Shown here piece after piece: positions 56,404 through 64,000 of a DNA stretch of 64,000 nt. The translations under genes were made by a program, and so were the position numbers. The DNA lies in NCBI RefSeq assembly GCF_006716865.1, contig NZ_VFPT01000001.1:144001-208000 (forward strand), read 5' to 3'. Each line of letters begins with the position of its first letter. Positions within the stretch are counted from its first letter, which is position 1. The notes below the pieces were generated by a model that worked only from the letters and a program-made list of their open reading frames with translations, ran no database searches and had not been told where the DNA came from. Source of the DNA: Roseinatronobacter monicus (GTDB lineage: Bacteria > Pseudomonadota > Alphaproteobacteria > Rhodobacterales > Rhodobacteraceae).

Positions 56404-56798
56404 AAACAGTTCTTGTCGCAGCCGTTGCGCTGGTCGATGCCGACGGGCGCATTTTGTTGGCGCAACGGCCCGAAGGCAAGGCGATGGCCGGGCTGTGGGA
56501 ATTTCCCGGTGGCAAAATCGAGTCGGGAGAGACACCGGAAGTTGCCCTGATACGCGAATTGCAAGAAGAACTGGGCATCGACACATGGGCCAGTTGCCTG
56601 GCACCGCTGACTTTCGCCAGCCATTCCTATGATGACTTCCACCTGCTCATGCCGCTGTTCATCTGCCGCAAATGGGAGGGGCAGGTGTCCAGTCAGGAAG
56701 GGCAGGCGCTGAAATGGGTGCGCCCTGCCGATTTGCGCAACTATCCGATGCCCGCGGCTGATCTGCCACTGATTCCCATTCTGCGCGATTGGCTGTAA
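56400..56798 (+). CDS. mutT: 8-oxo-dGTP diphosphatase (MutT, Nudix)
   Basis: A 132-residue Nudix hydrolase that removes oxidised dGTP from the nucleotide pool. The Nudix box reads GGKIESGETPEVALIRELQEELGI near residues 37-60, with all catalytic Glu residues in place. The N-terminal AQRPEGKAMAGLWEFPGGK is typical of MutT proper. The start is GTG 56400, overlapping the argJ stop by four bases. Confidence 0.93.
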   Translation: MKTVLVAAVALVDADGRILLAQRPEGKAMAGLWEFPGGKIESGETPEVALIRELQEELGIDTWASCLAPLTFASHSYDDFHLLMPLFICRKWEGQVSSQEGQALKWVRPADLRNYPMPAADLPLIPILRDWL

Positions 56799-57203
56799 GG
56801 CCACTCCCGTGTGAAATTTCAGTTTTGGAAACAATTTTGGCACTTGCGCCTTATTGTGCTTGCTAGGGAGGCACCCGCTTTGGTGCCGCCTGAAATCATG
56901 GTTAAAATGAGATGAAAACCGACCAGCCATATTGCTGACCCGCTTTTTTTGGCCATACTCATTTCAGGCAAAGCGGGAAAGCAAGATAATCTGCGCAATC
57001 TGGATAGGTAAGTATGTTACTACTCAGGGCGTGTTTCTCAGCGATCTTGCGAATGGTCACATTGTTATTCGGGCAGGTCAGAAGGTTCTGACGGGTCGTC
57101 CGATCTCCAAGCGCGTCGCCTGAACACCGCCGCGTGGTTTCTACTCAGAACGCCCTGATTTCCAGATCAGGGCGTTTCGCGTTGTGGCATCGGTACATAC
57201 GGG
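56799..57203. other. Gene-poor stretch with two hairpins and a doubtful small ORF
   Basis: This 405-base stretch lies between convergent genes. GGCACC/GGTGCC at 56870-56887 is a likely mutT terminator. A second hairpin is at 57151-57174. Between them an open frame (TTG 56932 to 57123, 63 codons, ending VFLSDLANGHIVIRAGQKVL and so on) has no ATG and no good ribosome binding site. It could be a real small gene starting further in, or non-coding RNA ending at the second hairpin. Confidence 0.4.
57151..57177 (+). terminator. Intrinsic terminator-like hairpin
   Basis: CGCCCTGAT and ATCAGGGCG form a nine-base-pair stem with a six-base loop, followed by TTTCG on the plus strand. It also lies just downstream of the Trm112-like gene on the minus strand and may serve both directions. 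Confidence 0.65.
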
Positions 57204-57398
57204 TCAGTCGATGTCGCGCGCTTCATCTATCAGCATGATGGGAATACCATTGCGGATCGGGAACGCCAGATGCGCGGCTTTTGAGATTAATTCTTGGCGC
57301 TGCACATCGTAATTCAGCCGACCATTCGACACAGGGCATACCAACGCTTCAAGCATATGGCGGTTTGTCAGCCCCTTGACGGGCAGCTCTTGGGTCAT
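57204..57398 (-). CDS. Trm112 family protein
   Basis: A 64-residue protein with the family core [17 protein letters not shown] and [17 protein letters not shown]. Trm112/YcaR proteins are small zinc-finger-like partners of methyltransferases in eukaryotes; in bacteria their role is less clear. Only one Cys (in VCPVS) remains, so zinc binding is unlikely here. Its ATG overlaps the stop of the upstream LonN gene, indicating coupled translation. Confidence 0.88.
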   Translation of the reverse strand: MTQELPVKGLTNRHMLEALVCPVSNGRLNYDVQRQELISKAAHLAFPIRNGIPIMLIDEARDID

Positions 57399-58036
57399 TG
57401 CACCATCTCGTCATCGCCACCGTGCAAGCCAAATTCCATCAACATCACAAGTGTTTCGCGCCGTGTTTCGAGAGAGGGTGCTTCCAGCAGCGCCTGTTTG
57501 TCATCAGGCTCGAACGGGCAGAGCATGGACAGAGAGTTGATCAGCAACTCATCTTCTGCATCTTTCAGGCTGCTCCAATCAGTAGAAAGCTGGTGCATGG
57601 TGAAAAACCGTTGCAGAAGGTCAAAGAAGCGGTCGCGGTCAAGGCCGGGGTCTTTTTCTTCGTGCCCCTGATCGCGCGTGAAATCGGCCCAGTCTGCCTC
57701 TGTCCGGCGATAGGGCGCGAAGCCCGTAATCTCCTTGCGGACCCGAAACCGCGAGATACCCGTCAGCGTGATAAGGTAGCGCCCGTCCTCGGTTTCGGAA
57801 AACGCTGTCAACCTGCCTGCGCATCCAATGCTGTGCAGCGTCTTCTCCTCGCTGCCCGGCAGATCGCGTGACTGGATCATGCCCAGCAGCCGCTGCGGCG
57901 TTTTCATGCAATCCTCGATCATCGCCAGATAGCGCGGCTCGAATATGTGCAGCGGCAACCGGGCGCGCGGCAAAAGCAGCGCGCCTGGAAGCGGAAAAAT
58001 CGGGATCACATCTGGCAGGTCTTTTATGCGTGTCAT
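57395..58036 (-). CDS. Lon substrate-binding-domain protein
   Basis: A 213-residue soluble protein matching the N-terminal substrate-binding domain of Lon protease, with no ATPase or protease domain: [32 protein letters not shown] near the N-terminus and [29 protein letters not shown] in the middle. Such stand-alone domains are common in alphaproteobacteria and of uncertain role. I start at ATG 58036 rather than the TTG at 58045. It sits 27 bases after the thioredoxin-like gene and overlaps the Trm112 gene. Confidence 0.88.
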   Translation of the reverse strand: MTRIKDLPDVIPIFPLPGALLLPRARLPLHIFEPRYLAMIEDCMKTPQRLLGMIQSRDLPGSEEKTLHSIGCAGRLTAFSETEDGRYLITLTGISRFRVRKEITGFAPYRRTEADWADFTRDQGHEEKDPGLDRDRFFDLLQRFFTMHQLSTDWSSLKDAEDELLINSLSMLCPFEPDDKQALLEAPSLETRRETLVMLMEFGLHGGDDEMVQ

Positions 58037-58063
58037 TATCGGCAACCTAATCCGTTAGGGCGA

Positions 58064-58969
58064 TCAGGCAAATATCATTGAGCTTAACCTGCGACGCCCC
58101 TTGGCAGCCAGTGGATCACTGGGTTTCAGCGCCTCAAAAATCGTGAAAAGCTGGGTTTTGGCGGCACCCTCGTTCCACTCGCGGTCGCGGCGAAACAGTT
58201 CCAGCAAATGCTCAATCGCGTCTTCAACCTCGCCCGTGGCATATAGTGCCTGCGCCAGTTCGAAACGGGCCTGATGATTATCTGGGTCGGCCTCTAACGC
58301 TGCGCGCAACTCATCGACTGGCCCTGCCTGCTCGGCCTGACGCGCCAGTGCAAGCACGGCGCGCGCGGCATCGGCTTCGGGGCTGTTGGCAATATCGGGG
58401 TGGCCATTGGCCAGCAGCGCTTCGGCCTGATCCAGACTGCCAGCCGCGATCTGTGCGCGCACGAGCCCGCCGAAGGCGCGGGCATTGGTTTCTTCCTGCC
58501 CCAGCACGGCGGCAAACACCTCTGCTGCGTCAACAACTGCGCCTTGCTCCAGCATCTCTTCGGCTTCGTCGAGTGCCGCGCCAAGCCCGTCATCACCGGC
58601 CATCGCGGCAAGCTTGCTCACAAACTCCTTAAGTGCGGAGGCAGGTTGTGCGCCCTGAAAGGCATCCACCGGCTGGCCCTGAAAGAAGGCATAGACTGTC
58701 GGGATGGACTGCACGCGCAACTGCGCCGCAATGCCCTGATTTTCATCGACATTGATCTTGACCATGCGCACCTTGCCTTTGGCTGCGCGCACTTCCGCTT
58801 CCAGTGCCGGGCCAAGTGTCTTGCACGGTCCGCACCACGGTGCCCAGAAATCGACTATAACCGGCACTGTCTGGCTGGCTTCGATTACTTTGACCATGAA
58901 ATCTTGCTCTGATCCGTCCATGATCAGATTTGCATCGTCGGCGGCGTTGCCTGTGCCTAATTCCAACAT
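58064..58969 (-). CDS. Thioredoxin-TPR chaperone (CnoX/YbbN-like)
   Basis: A 301-residue protein with an N-terminal thioredoxin domain carrying WCGPC at residues 45-49 and the cis-Pro segment QSIPTVYAFFQGQPV, followed by a helical TPR-like part (about residues 120-300). This is the architecture of CnoX/YbbN, which holds unfolding proteins for the GroEL and DnaK systems; E. coli YbbN lacks the full CxxC, whereas this one keeps it. ATG 58969 has GAGGG five bases upstream; an upstream ATG at 58981 is possible. Confidence 0.88.
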   Translation of the reverse strand: MLELGTGNAADDANLIMDGSEQDFMVKVIEASQTVPVIVDFWAPWCGPCKTLGPALEAEVRAAKGKVRMVKINVDENQGIAAQLRVQSIPTVYAFFQGQPVDAFQGAQPASALKEFVSKLAAMAGDDGLGAALDEAEEMLEQGAVVDAAEVFAAVLGQEETNARAFGGLVRAQIAAGSLDQAEALLANGHPDIANSPEADAARAVLALARQAEQAGPVDELRAALEADPDNHQARFELAQALYATGEVEDAIEHLLELFRRDREWNEGAAKTQLFTIFEALKPSDPLAAKGRRRLSSMIFA

Positions 58970-59035
58970 TTTTGCCCTCATTTCGGTTAAAGATTTGCAG
59001 CCTATATGGGCCGTGCAAGTGCAAAGGGAAAGGGG

Positions 59036-59824
59036 TCAGACCTCAAAGCTGGCAAAGACAGGCGCATGATCTGACGGTTGCGTCCATCCGCGCGCGTCCC
59101 GCCGGATACGAGAACCGTGTGCGGATGCCGCAATGTCGGCGCTGGCCCAGATATGGTCGAGCCTGCGCCCCTTGTCGGCGGCGTCCCAGTCGCGCGCCCG
59201 GTAGGACCACCATGAATACAGCTGCCCTTCGGGAATATCCTGGCGTGTGATGTCCACCCAAGCACCGGCATCTTGCATGTCGGCCAGATGTTCCACTTCA
59301 ATCGGGGTGTGGGACACAACTTTCAGCAATTGCTTGTGTGACCAGACATCATCTTCGCGCGGCGCGATGTTCAGATCGCCCACAAGAATGGACTTCTCGG
59401 GGCGCGTGTCGCGGAAATGGTCGCGCATTTCGGTCAGAGTATCTAGCTTGTGGCCGAATTTCTCGTTCACAGAGCGGTCAGCGACATCACCACCTGCGGG
59501 GATATAGCAGTTGTGGATGGTCACGCCATTTTCCAGCTTTGCGGCGACATGGCGCGCATCGCCCTTGCCGCACCAGTCGATGTGACCCGCATCTTCCAAG
59601 GGCAGGCGCGACAGGATGGCGACGCCGTTATACCCCTTTTGCCCGCGTGCGACCCAATGCCCATAGCCCGCCTGCGCAAACAGATCGAAGGGAATTTTAT
59701 CAACGGGGCTTTTGCACTCCTGAAGGCACAGAATGTCGGGCGCGTCTTCGGTCAGCAGTTTCAGCACAAGTTGCGCTCGAAGCCGGATCGAATTGATGTT
59801 CCATGTCGCAAGGGTAAAGGTCAT
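59036..59824 (-). CDS. xthA: Exodeoxyribonuclease III
   Basis: A 262-residue base-excision repair enzyme that cuts at abasic sites and trims 3' ends. Conserved active-site motifs are ATWNINSIR, LCLQECK (catalytic Glu), YNGVAILSR, VGDLNIAP and the C-terminal LDHIWAS and SDHAPV. Length is normal. It stands between the candidate small RNA upstream and the thioredoxin-like gene 66 bases downstream on the same strand. Confidence 0.95.
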   Translation of the reverse strand: MTFTLATWNINSIRLRAQLVLKLLTEDAPDILCLQECKSPVDKIPFDLFAQAGYGHWVARGQKGYNGVAILSRLPLEDAGHIDWCGKGDARHVAAKLENGVTIHNCYIPAGGDVADRSVNEKFGHKLDTLTEMRDHFRDTRPEKSILVGDLNIAPREDDVWSHKQLLKVVSHTPIEVEHLADMQDAGAWVDITRQDIPEGQLYSWWSYRARDWDAADKGRRLDHIWASADIAASAHGSRIRRDARGWTQPSDHAPVFASFEV

Positions 59825-59892
59825 GTCGCGCCTCCGTTAACTATGCCCCCTAGATGCACGGACAAGGCGCGCGCGACAACCCGAAAGCATAC

Positions 59893-60005
59893 AGAAAAAA
59901 GACCGGGCCAAAGGCCCGGTCCAGTCCAACAGGGAGGAGTTTGCGCCATACCCCGGCGCAATGGGGAGGGAGGAGGAATAGAAACACAATCGCTTCTGAA
60001 ACCTA
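59893..60005 (-). ncRNA. Candidate small RNA with two CUCCUCCC motifs
   Basis: Between the regulator gene and xthA the minus strand reads an AT-rich element (CATAAT at 60013-60008), then CTCCTCCC at 59975-59968, a seven-base-pair hairpin TTGCGCC/GGCGCAA (59961-59941), a second CTCCTCCC at 59939-59932, and a strong intrinsic terminator. Exposed CUCCUCCC motifs are the hallmark of the stress-induced CcsR (cuckoo) RNAs of Rhodobacter, which act on other RNAs or proteins. It could be an independent transcript or be cut from the 3' end of the regulator mRNA. Confidence 0.55.
59895..59921 (-). terminator. Strong intrinsic terminator
   Basis: GACCGGGCC and GGCCCGGTC form a nine-base-pair stem with a three-base loop, followed on the minus strand by six T. 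It ends the response-regulator transcript and the candidate small RNA. Confidence 0.92.
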
Positions 60006-60049
60006 ATATTATGTATCAGTCTGGCAACGATACGGCGCGCCAAAGGCAA

Positions 60050-60736
60050 TTATGAGGCAAGCCGATAGCCGCCCGATTCCGTTACCAACAGGGTTACATT
60101 CGAGGGGTCAGGCTCGATCTTCTGGCGCAGGCGGTAGATATGCGTCTCTAGCGTGTGGGTGGTGACGCCTGCATTGTAGCCCCACACCTCGTGCAGCAAG
60201 ACGTCGCGCTGAACCACGCCATCTGGTGCGCGGTACAGGAATTTCAGAATGTTCGTCTCTTTCTCGGTCAGCCTGATCTTGCGCTCATTCTCGTCGAGCA
60301 GCATTTTCTGCGCTGGCTTGAACAGATATGGGCCAAGCTGGAAGACAGCATTTTCCGACTGTTCATGCTGGCGCAACTGTGCGCGCAACCGCGCCAGCAA
60401 GACCGGCAGTTTGAACGGTTTGGTAATGTAGTCATTCGCACCCGAATCCAGCCCCAGAATGGTGTCTGCATCCGAATCGTGCCCGGTCAGCATGATGACA
60501 GGCGATTTGAACCCGGCCTTGCGCATCCGTTTGCACAATTCGCGCCCGTCGGTATCGGGTAGGCCCACATCCAGAATTGCCATATCAAACTGGCCTGCGC
60601 GCACCTGTTCCATAGCCTCGGCGCCATTGGCGGCCTCGAACACATCGAATTCATCGGTCATGACCAGTTGTTCAGACAATGCTTCGCGCAGATCGTCATC
60701 ATCATCTACCAGCAAGATTTTATTCAGCTTTGCCAT
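60050..60736 (-). CDS. OmpR-family response regulator
   Basis: A 228-residue two-domain DNA-binding regulator. The receiver domain has the acidic pocket at residues 11-12, phospho-acceptor D56 in AILDVGLPD, T84 in MLTGHD and K106 in ITKPF. The C-terminal winged helix ends with HIYRLRQKIEPDPSNVTLLVTESGGYRLAS. No histidine kinase gene adjoins it, so its partner is unknown. A long run of Asp (VDDDDDLREAL) follows the first strand. It is divergent from ribA. Confidence 0.9.
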   Translation of the reverse strand: MAKLNKILLVDDDDDLREALSEQLVMTDEFDVFEAANGAEAMEQVRAGQFDMAILDVGLPDTDGRELCKRMRKAGFKSPVIMLTGHDSDADTILGLDSGANDYITKPFKLPVLLARLRAQLRQHEQSENAVFQLGPYLFKPAQKMLLDENERKIRLTEKETNILKFLYRAPDGVVQRDVLLHEVWGYNAGVTTHTLETHIYRLRQKIEPDPSNVTLLVTESGGYRLAS

Positions 60737-60904
60737 GGTGTCACCTTTGTTTGTTCTATTGTGAACACATGCGGAGCAGTTGCACGCGAAACAAGATTTG
60801 CTACAAAACTCTCACGCGGTCGTGTCGGGGCGGGCCTGATTGTTTCAATTCTGACAAAGGCGCGCTACATCTGGCCTGTCACTTTTCCTAATCTGGTGCT
60901 GCAC

Positions 60905-61993
60905 ATGGCCCTTGGCCTGACCCCTGTCGAGAAGATCAACCGCGCGCGCGCCGACATGCGGCTGGGGGTGCCGGTCATGTTGCAGGGCGCTGGCGCGCAG
61001 GCATTGGTCCTTGCGGCCGAGGTGGTGACACCTGCGCGGCTGGAAGGTCTGCGCGCTTTGGGGCCGGGGCTGGTGTTGGCGCTGACGCGTCACCGCGCCG
61101 AGACATTGAAAGCGCGCGCCTATGACGGCGATCTGGCGCGGGTGATTGTCCCGGACGATATGGGTTGCGATTGGCTGCGCGCGCTGGCCGACCCTGCCGA
61201 CGATCTGCGCCACCCGATGAAAGGCCCGTTGATGAGCATGCGCGACGGGCAGGCTGATCTGCACCGCGTGGCCTTGGGGCTGGTGAAATCCGCGCAATTG
61301 CTGCCTGCCGTGCTGGTCTTGCCGCTGGCCGATGCCGATGCCGCGGGCGCATTTGGCCTGACCGCGCTGGATGCGCAGCATCTGAGCCATGAATTGCAGC
61401 GCGAAACTGTCCTCTCGCCGGTTATCAGCGCGCGCTTGCCGATGGCGGCGGCGCAGGCGGGGCGGGTGCACATTTTCCGCCCGCGCGATGGCGGGGTGGA
61501 GCATTATGCCATCGAGATCGGCCAGCCTGATCGAACCCAGCCGGTTCTGGCGCGGCTGCATTCGGCCTGTTTCACCGGCGATGTGCTGGGGTCGTTGAAA
61601 TGCGATTGCGGCCCGCAACTGCAAGCCGCCCTTGCACAGATGGGGCAAGAGGGGGCAGGGGTACTGCTGTATCTTAATCAGGAAGGGCGCGGGATCGGGC
61701 TTGCCAACAAGATGCGCGCCTATTCTTTGCAGGATCAGGGCTTTGACACAGTCGAGGCCAATCACCGGCTGGGCTTTGAGGATGACGAGCGCGATTTCCG
61801 CATCGGGGCGGGGCTGTTGCGCACAATGGGCTTTGGGCAGGTGCGGCTGCTGACGAATAACCCGCGCAAGGTCGACATGCTGAACACACATGGCCTGAGC
61901 GTGGTCGAGCGTGTGGCCCTGCGCGTGGGCGAGACGGAAGAAAACCGCGCCTATCTTGCCACCAAGGCGGCGAAATCGGGACATTTCCTATGA
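60905..61993 (+). CDS. ribA: GTP cyclohydrolase II with non-catalytic N-terminal extension
   Basis: A 362-residue protein. The C-terminal 190 residues are a canonical GTP cyclohydrolase II, first step of riboflavin synthesis, with the zinc site HSACFTGDVLGSLKCDCGPQL and the following YLNQEGRGIGLANKMRAY and LLTNNPRKV. The N-terminal 170 residues occupy the place of a dihydroxybutanone-phosphate synthase domain but lack its recognisable active-site motifs, so that activity is doubtful. I start at ATG 60905 (MALGLTPVEKINRARADMRLG); the frame is open to 60668 but this part overlaps the regulator gene. The stop overlaps the next start (ATGA). Confidence 0.9.
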   Translation: MALGLTPVEKINRARADMRLGVPVMLQGAGAQALVLAAEVVTPARLEGLRALGPGLVLALTRHRAETLKARAYDGDLARVIVPDDMGCDWLRALADPADDLRHPMKGPLMSMRDGQADLHRVALGLVKSAQLLPAVLVLPLADADAAGAFGLTALDAQHLSHELQRETVLSPVISARLPMAAAQAGRVHIFRPRDGGVEHYAIEIGQPDRTQPVLARLHSACFTGDVLGSLKCDCGPQLQAALAQMGQEGAGVLLYLNQEGRGIGLANKMRAYSLQDQGFDTVEANHRLGFEDDERDFRIGAGLLRTMGFGQVRLLTNNPRKVDMLNTHGLSVVERVALRVGETEENRAYLATKAAKSGHFL

Positions 61994-62499
61994 CGCCAGC
62001 GGATATGGTGCTGACGCGGCAGGGGGTGCGGTTTAAGGGGCGGATCTATCCCTGCACAATCGGGCGCGGGGGCGTGAGCCGCGACAAGCGCGAAGGGGAT
62101 GGCGCAACCCCTGTGGGGGTGCATCGGCTGGTAGGGATGCTGTATCGGCCCGACCGTCTGGCGCGGCCTGCCGATTGGGCGTTGCCGATTGGCCCGCGCG
62201 ATCTGTGGTCGGATGATCCGCGCCATGAGGATTACAATCTGATGGTGCGTGCACCCTATCGCCACAGCCACGAGCGGCTGTGTCGCGCAGACCCGATGTA
62301 TGATCTGATTATTCTGACGGGCTGGAACTGGCCACGGGCGGAACGCGGGCGCGGGTCGGCGATTTTCATTCATCAATGGCGCAGACCGGGGGCCCCGACG
62401 GCGGGGTGCATCGGGCTGTCCCTACAGAATTTGCACGCGATTGCGCCCCTGATCGAATATAGCACGCGGCTGATCGTGCCGGATGTGCTGGCAGGTTAA
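61990..62499 (+). CDS. L,D-transpeptidase family (YkuD) protein
   Basis: A 169-residue protein with the YkuD core: IFIHQWRRPGAPTAGCIGLS near residues 125-144, where His and the catalytic Cys are in place, preceded by GDGATPVGVHRL. These enzymes cross-link peptidoglycan or attach proteins to it, acting outside the inner membrane. There is no clear signal peptide, which is odd for this function, but the whole subfamily of this type starts near here. It overlaps ribA by four bases. Confidence 0.85.
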   Translation: MTPADMVLTRQGVRFKGRIYPCTIGRGGVSRDKREGDGATPVGVHRLVGMLYRPDRLARPADWALPIGPRDLWSDDPRHEDYNLMVRAPYRHSHERLCRADPMYDLIILTGWNWPRAERGRGSAIFIHQWRRPGAPTAGCIGLSLQNLHAIAPLIEYSTRLIVPDVLAG

Positions 62500-62591
62500 T
62501 GTCCACCAGCTGACAGAAGCTTCGTGTGCTGCTGTCGGTTTTTGTGACACCGGTCTGATATCGGGGCTTTTCGGACATAACGGTCACGTGA

Positions 62592-62607
62592 CGGGCTGAC
62601 GCCCTTG
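62592..62607. repeat. 16-base intergenic hairpin repeat, copy 2
   Basis: The sequence CGGGCTGACGCCCTTG here is identical to that at 25337-25352. It lies between the ends of the L,D-transpeptidase and MFS genes, which converge. Confidence 0.5.
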
Positions 62608-62653
62608 GGGCCGTGCGTTGGTGCCTGATTTATAACCCTACCATATACTGCAC

Positions 62654-63877
62654 CTAATCCCGCTTTCGGCCCCGGCGCAGCAACCGCCCGATCAGGAAAG
62701 ACGTGCGCGGCACATATTCATAGCGTGTGCGCGCACTCGGTGTGGCGCGCGCGCGCATCCGTGCCAGCCCGAACACCACCAGCACGATATGCGCGAGAGA
62801 GATGAACACGAACATCGCCGCAGGCCCTTTCAGATCGATCAGCAAGGACGCAATCAGCGGGCTGGCGATTGCGCCCACGGCATAGAGGAACATCAGTGCG
62901 GCGGACAACTCCACCGCCTCTGACGGGTCGGTAAAGTCATGGGCATGGGCGGCGGAAATGGAATAGATCGGAAAGGTCGTCATCCCGAAAAAGCTTGCGG
63001 CCAGAAAAATCGCCACCACACCCCGGTCGGCGCTCGCCACTGTCGCCACACAAGCCAGCACCGAGGCGACCGACAGCCAGATCAGCACCACGCGCCGGTC
63101 ATATTTGTCGGCCAGCCACCCCACCGGTATCTGCACCACAGCGCCCCCCAGCACATAGGCCGCCAGAAACAGCGCGATCACTTCGGCCTTTAGCCCCACA
63201 GACAGCGCATAAAGCGGCCCCACCATTCGGAACGCGGCCCCCGTGATGCCCGACACCACGACCCCCACAGCGGCCAAAGGCGAGCGGTTCCACGCAAAGC
63301 CCGGCCGCAGCCTTGGCGCACCGGCGACAGGCGGGGCTTCGGCCCGTGTCAGCACCAGCGGGAACAGCGCGGCACAGCACAGAAGTGCGAGCAGGTTATA
63401 CGAGACATAGGAGGCAGGCGTCAGCACCGCGATCAGCAACTGCGCCCCAAGGCTGCCGACAATATCGACCACACGGTACACACCCATCGCGCGGCCGCGG
63501 GTCTCATTGGTCAGCTTGGCCTGCAACCACGCCTCGATGATCGTGTAACACCCTGCCACCGCCAACCCCGAAGCCATGCGCAGCACGGCCCAAGCCAGCG
63601 GATGGATCACCAGCATATGCGCCAATATCCCGATCGTGCCCGCTGCGGTCAGTGCTGCGAAGGCACGCGAATGGCCGACCTGTCCCATCAGACGCGGCGC
63701 CCACCAACAGCCGATGAAAAAGCCCACGAAATGCGCTGAACCCAGCAGCCCGATTTCACCTGCGGTAAAGCCCAGCTCTACGCCTGACAGCGCGTCCAGC
63801 GGCACGACCCCGCCCAGACCAAGCTGTAATAACACAACCGACAGAAACAGAGCGGCAAAGGAGATCAGCAAGCGCAT
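62654..63877 (-). CDS. MFS transporter
   Basis: A 407-residue inner-membrane protein with twelve predicted helices. It opens LISFAALFLSVVLLQLGLGG and carries the family loops GVYRVVDIVGSLGAQ and the conserved A-motif-like GWLADKYDRRVVL between helices. The group resembles the YcaD-type MFS transporters with a long basic C-terminal tail (LLRRGRKRD). The substrate is unknown. No regulator or enzyme gene beside it suggests one. Confidence 0.88.
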   Translation of the reverse strand: MRLLISFAALFLSVVLLQLGLGGVVPLDALSGVELGFTAGEIGLLGSAHFVGFFIGCWWAPRLMGQVGHSRAFAALTAAGTIGILAHMLVIHPLAWAVLRMASGLAVAGCYTIIEAWLQAKLTNETRGRAMGVYRVVDIVGSLGAQLLIAVLTPASYVSYNLLALLCCAALFPLVLTRAEAPPVAGAPRLRPGFAWNRSPLAAVGVVVSGITGAAFRMVGPLYALSVGLKAEVIALFLAAYVLGGAVVQIPVGWLADKYDRRVVLIWLSVASVLACVATVASADRGVVAIFLAASFFGMTTFPIYSISAAHAHDFTDPSEAVELSAALMFLYAVGAIASPLIASLLIDLKGPAAMFVFISLAHIVLVVFGLARMRARATPSARTRYEYVPRTSFLIGRLLRRGRKRD

Positions 63878-64000
63878 GGGGGAGGCTCCGGGACACTGGC
63901 GCGAGAGTGCCGCGCCGCCGGGCGAAGGTCCAGCGCGATATGCGCGGCCTGCGCAGAATCTCCAGCGGCTGAGTCGGGCTGATTCCCTGCGCGGAGCAGC

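Noticed and set aside
1..64000. CRISPR arrays, tRNA or rRNA genes, insertion sequences, integrases
   Set aside because: No regularly spaced repeats, cloverleaf sequences, rRNA-like blocks or transposase motifs were seen on reading the window.

Overview
The window looks like chromosomal DNA of a GC-rich alphaproteobacterium of the Rhodobacteraceae (Roseobacter/Rhodobacter) group. Gene content points there: a class I lysyl-tRNA synthetase, an HdaA-type DnaA regulator beside a PerM-family transporter, ppk1, an N-terminally extended RibA, and two proteins resembling the head-spike proteins of the Rhodobacter gene transfer agent. I saw no rRNA, tRNA, CRISPR array, transposase or integrase.

Layout. 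1-4.9 kb is an acetate-use block on the minus strand: acetyl-CoA synthetase, adenylate kinase, and a DUF4212 small subunit with its sodium:solute symporter, which is cut by the window edge. 5.4-9 kb holds a P-loop protein, a beta-helix spike protein and a small secreted protein. 9-16.4 kb carries lysS, a TerB-like gene, a PerM transporter with hdaA, a YbaY/META protein and ppk1. 16.5-20.6 kb is a cobalamin-riboswitch operon: a small Cys-rich protein, BtuD/F/C-type ABC transporter and bluB. 20.6-22.5 kb is a zinc-starvation locus: a perfect Zur-like palindrome between a HisI that lacks one zinc ligand and a COG0523 GTPase. A fused membrane spermidine-synthase-like protein and a secreted protein follow.

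26.7-39.4 kb is the most unusual region. Two plus-strand and three minus-strand genes converge. Three large proteins (a CAP-domain protein, a propeller-like/RTX protein and a von Willebrand D-domain protein) share a 58-residue dockerin-like double EF-hand module followed by a similar tail of about 57 residues. None has an N-terminal signal peptide. Between them lies a giant Ig-repeat/RTX protein with a cohesin-like domain near its C-terminus, followed by a SapC-family gene. I read this as a possible cohesin-dockerin surface assembly exported by type I secretion.

39.5-44.8 kb has a lipoprotein, a DUF2793 spike protein, an M3 peptidase and a release-factor-like protein. 45-48.2 kb is dnaK-dnaJ. 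48-64 kb is mostly housekeeping: radC, secA, a parvulin isomerase, argJ-mutT, a trx-like/LonN/Trm112 run, xthA, an OmpR-type regulator, ribA, an L,D-transpeptidase and an MFS transporter. Between the regulator and xthA lies a candidate small RNA with two CUCCUCCC motifs and a strong intrinsic terminator.
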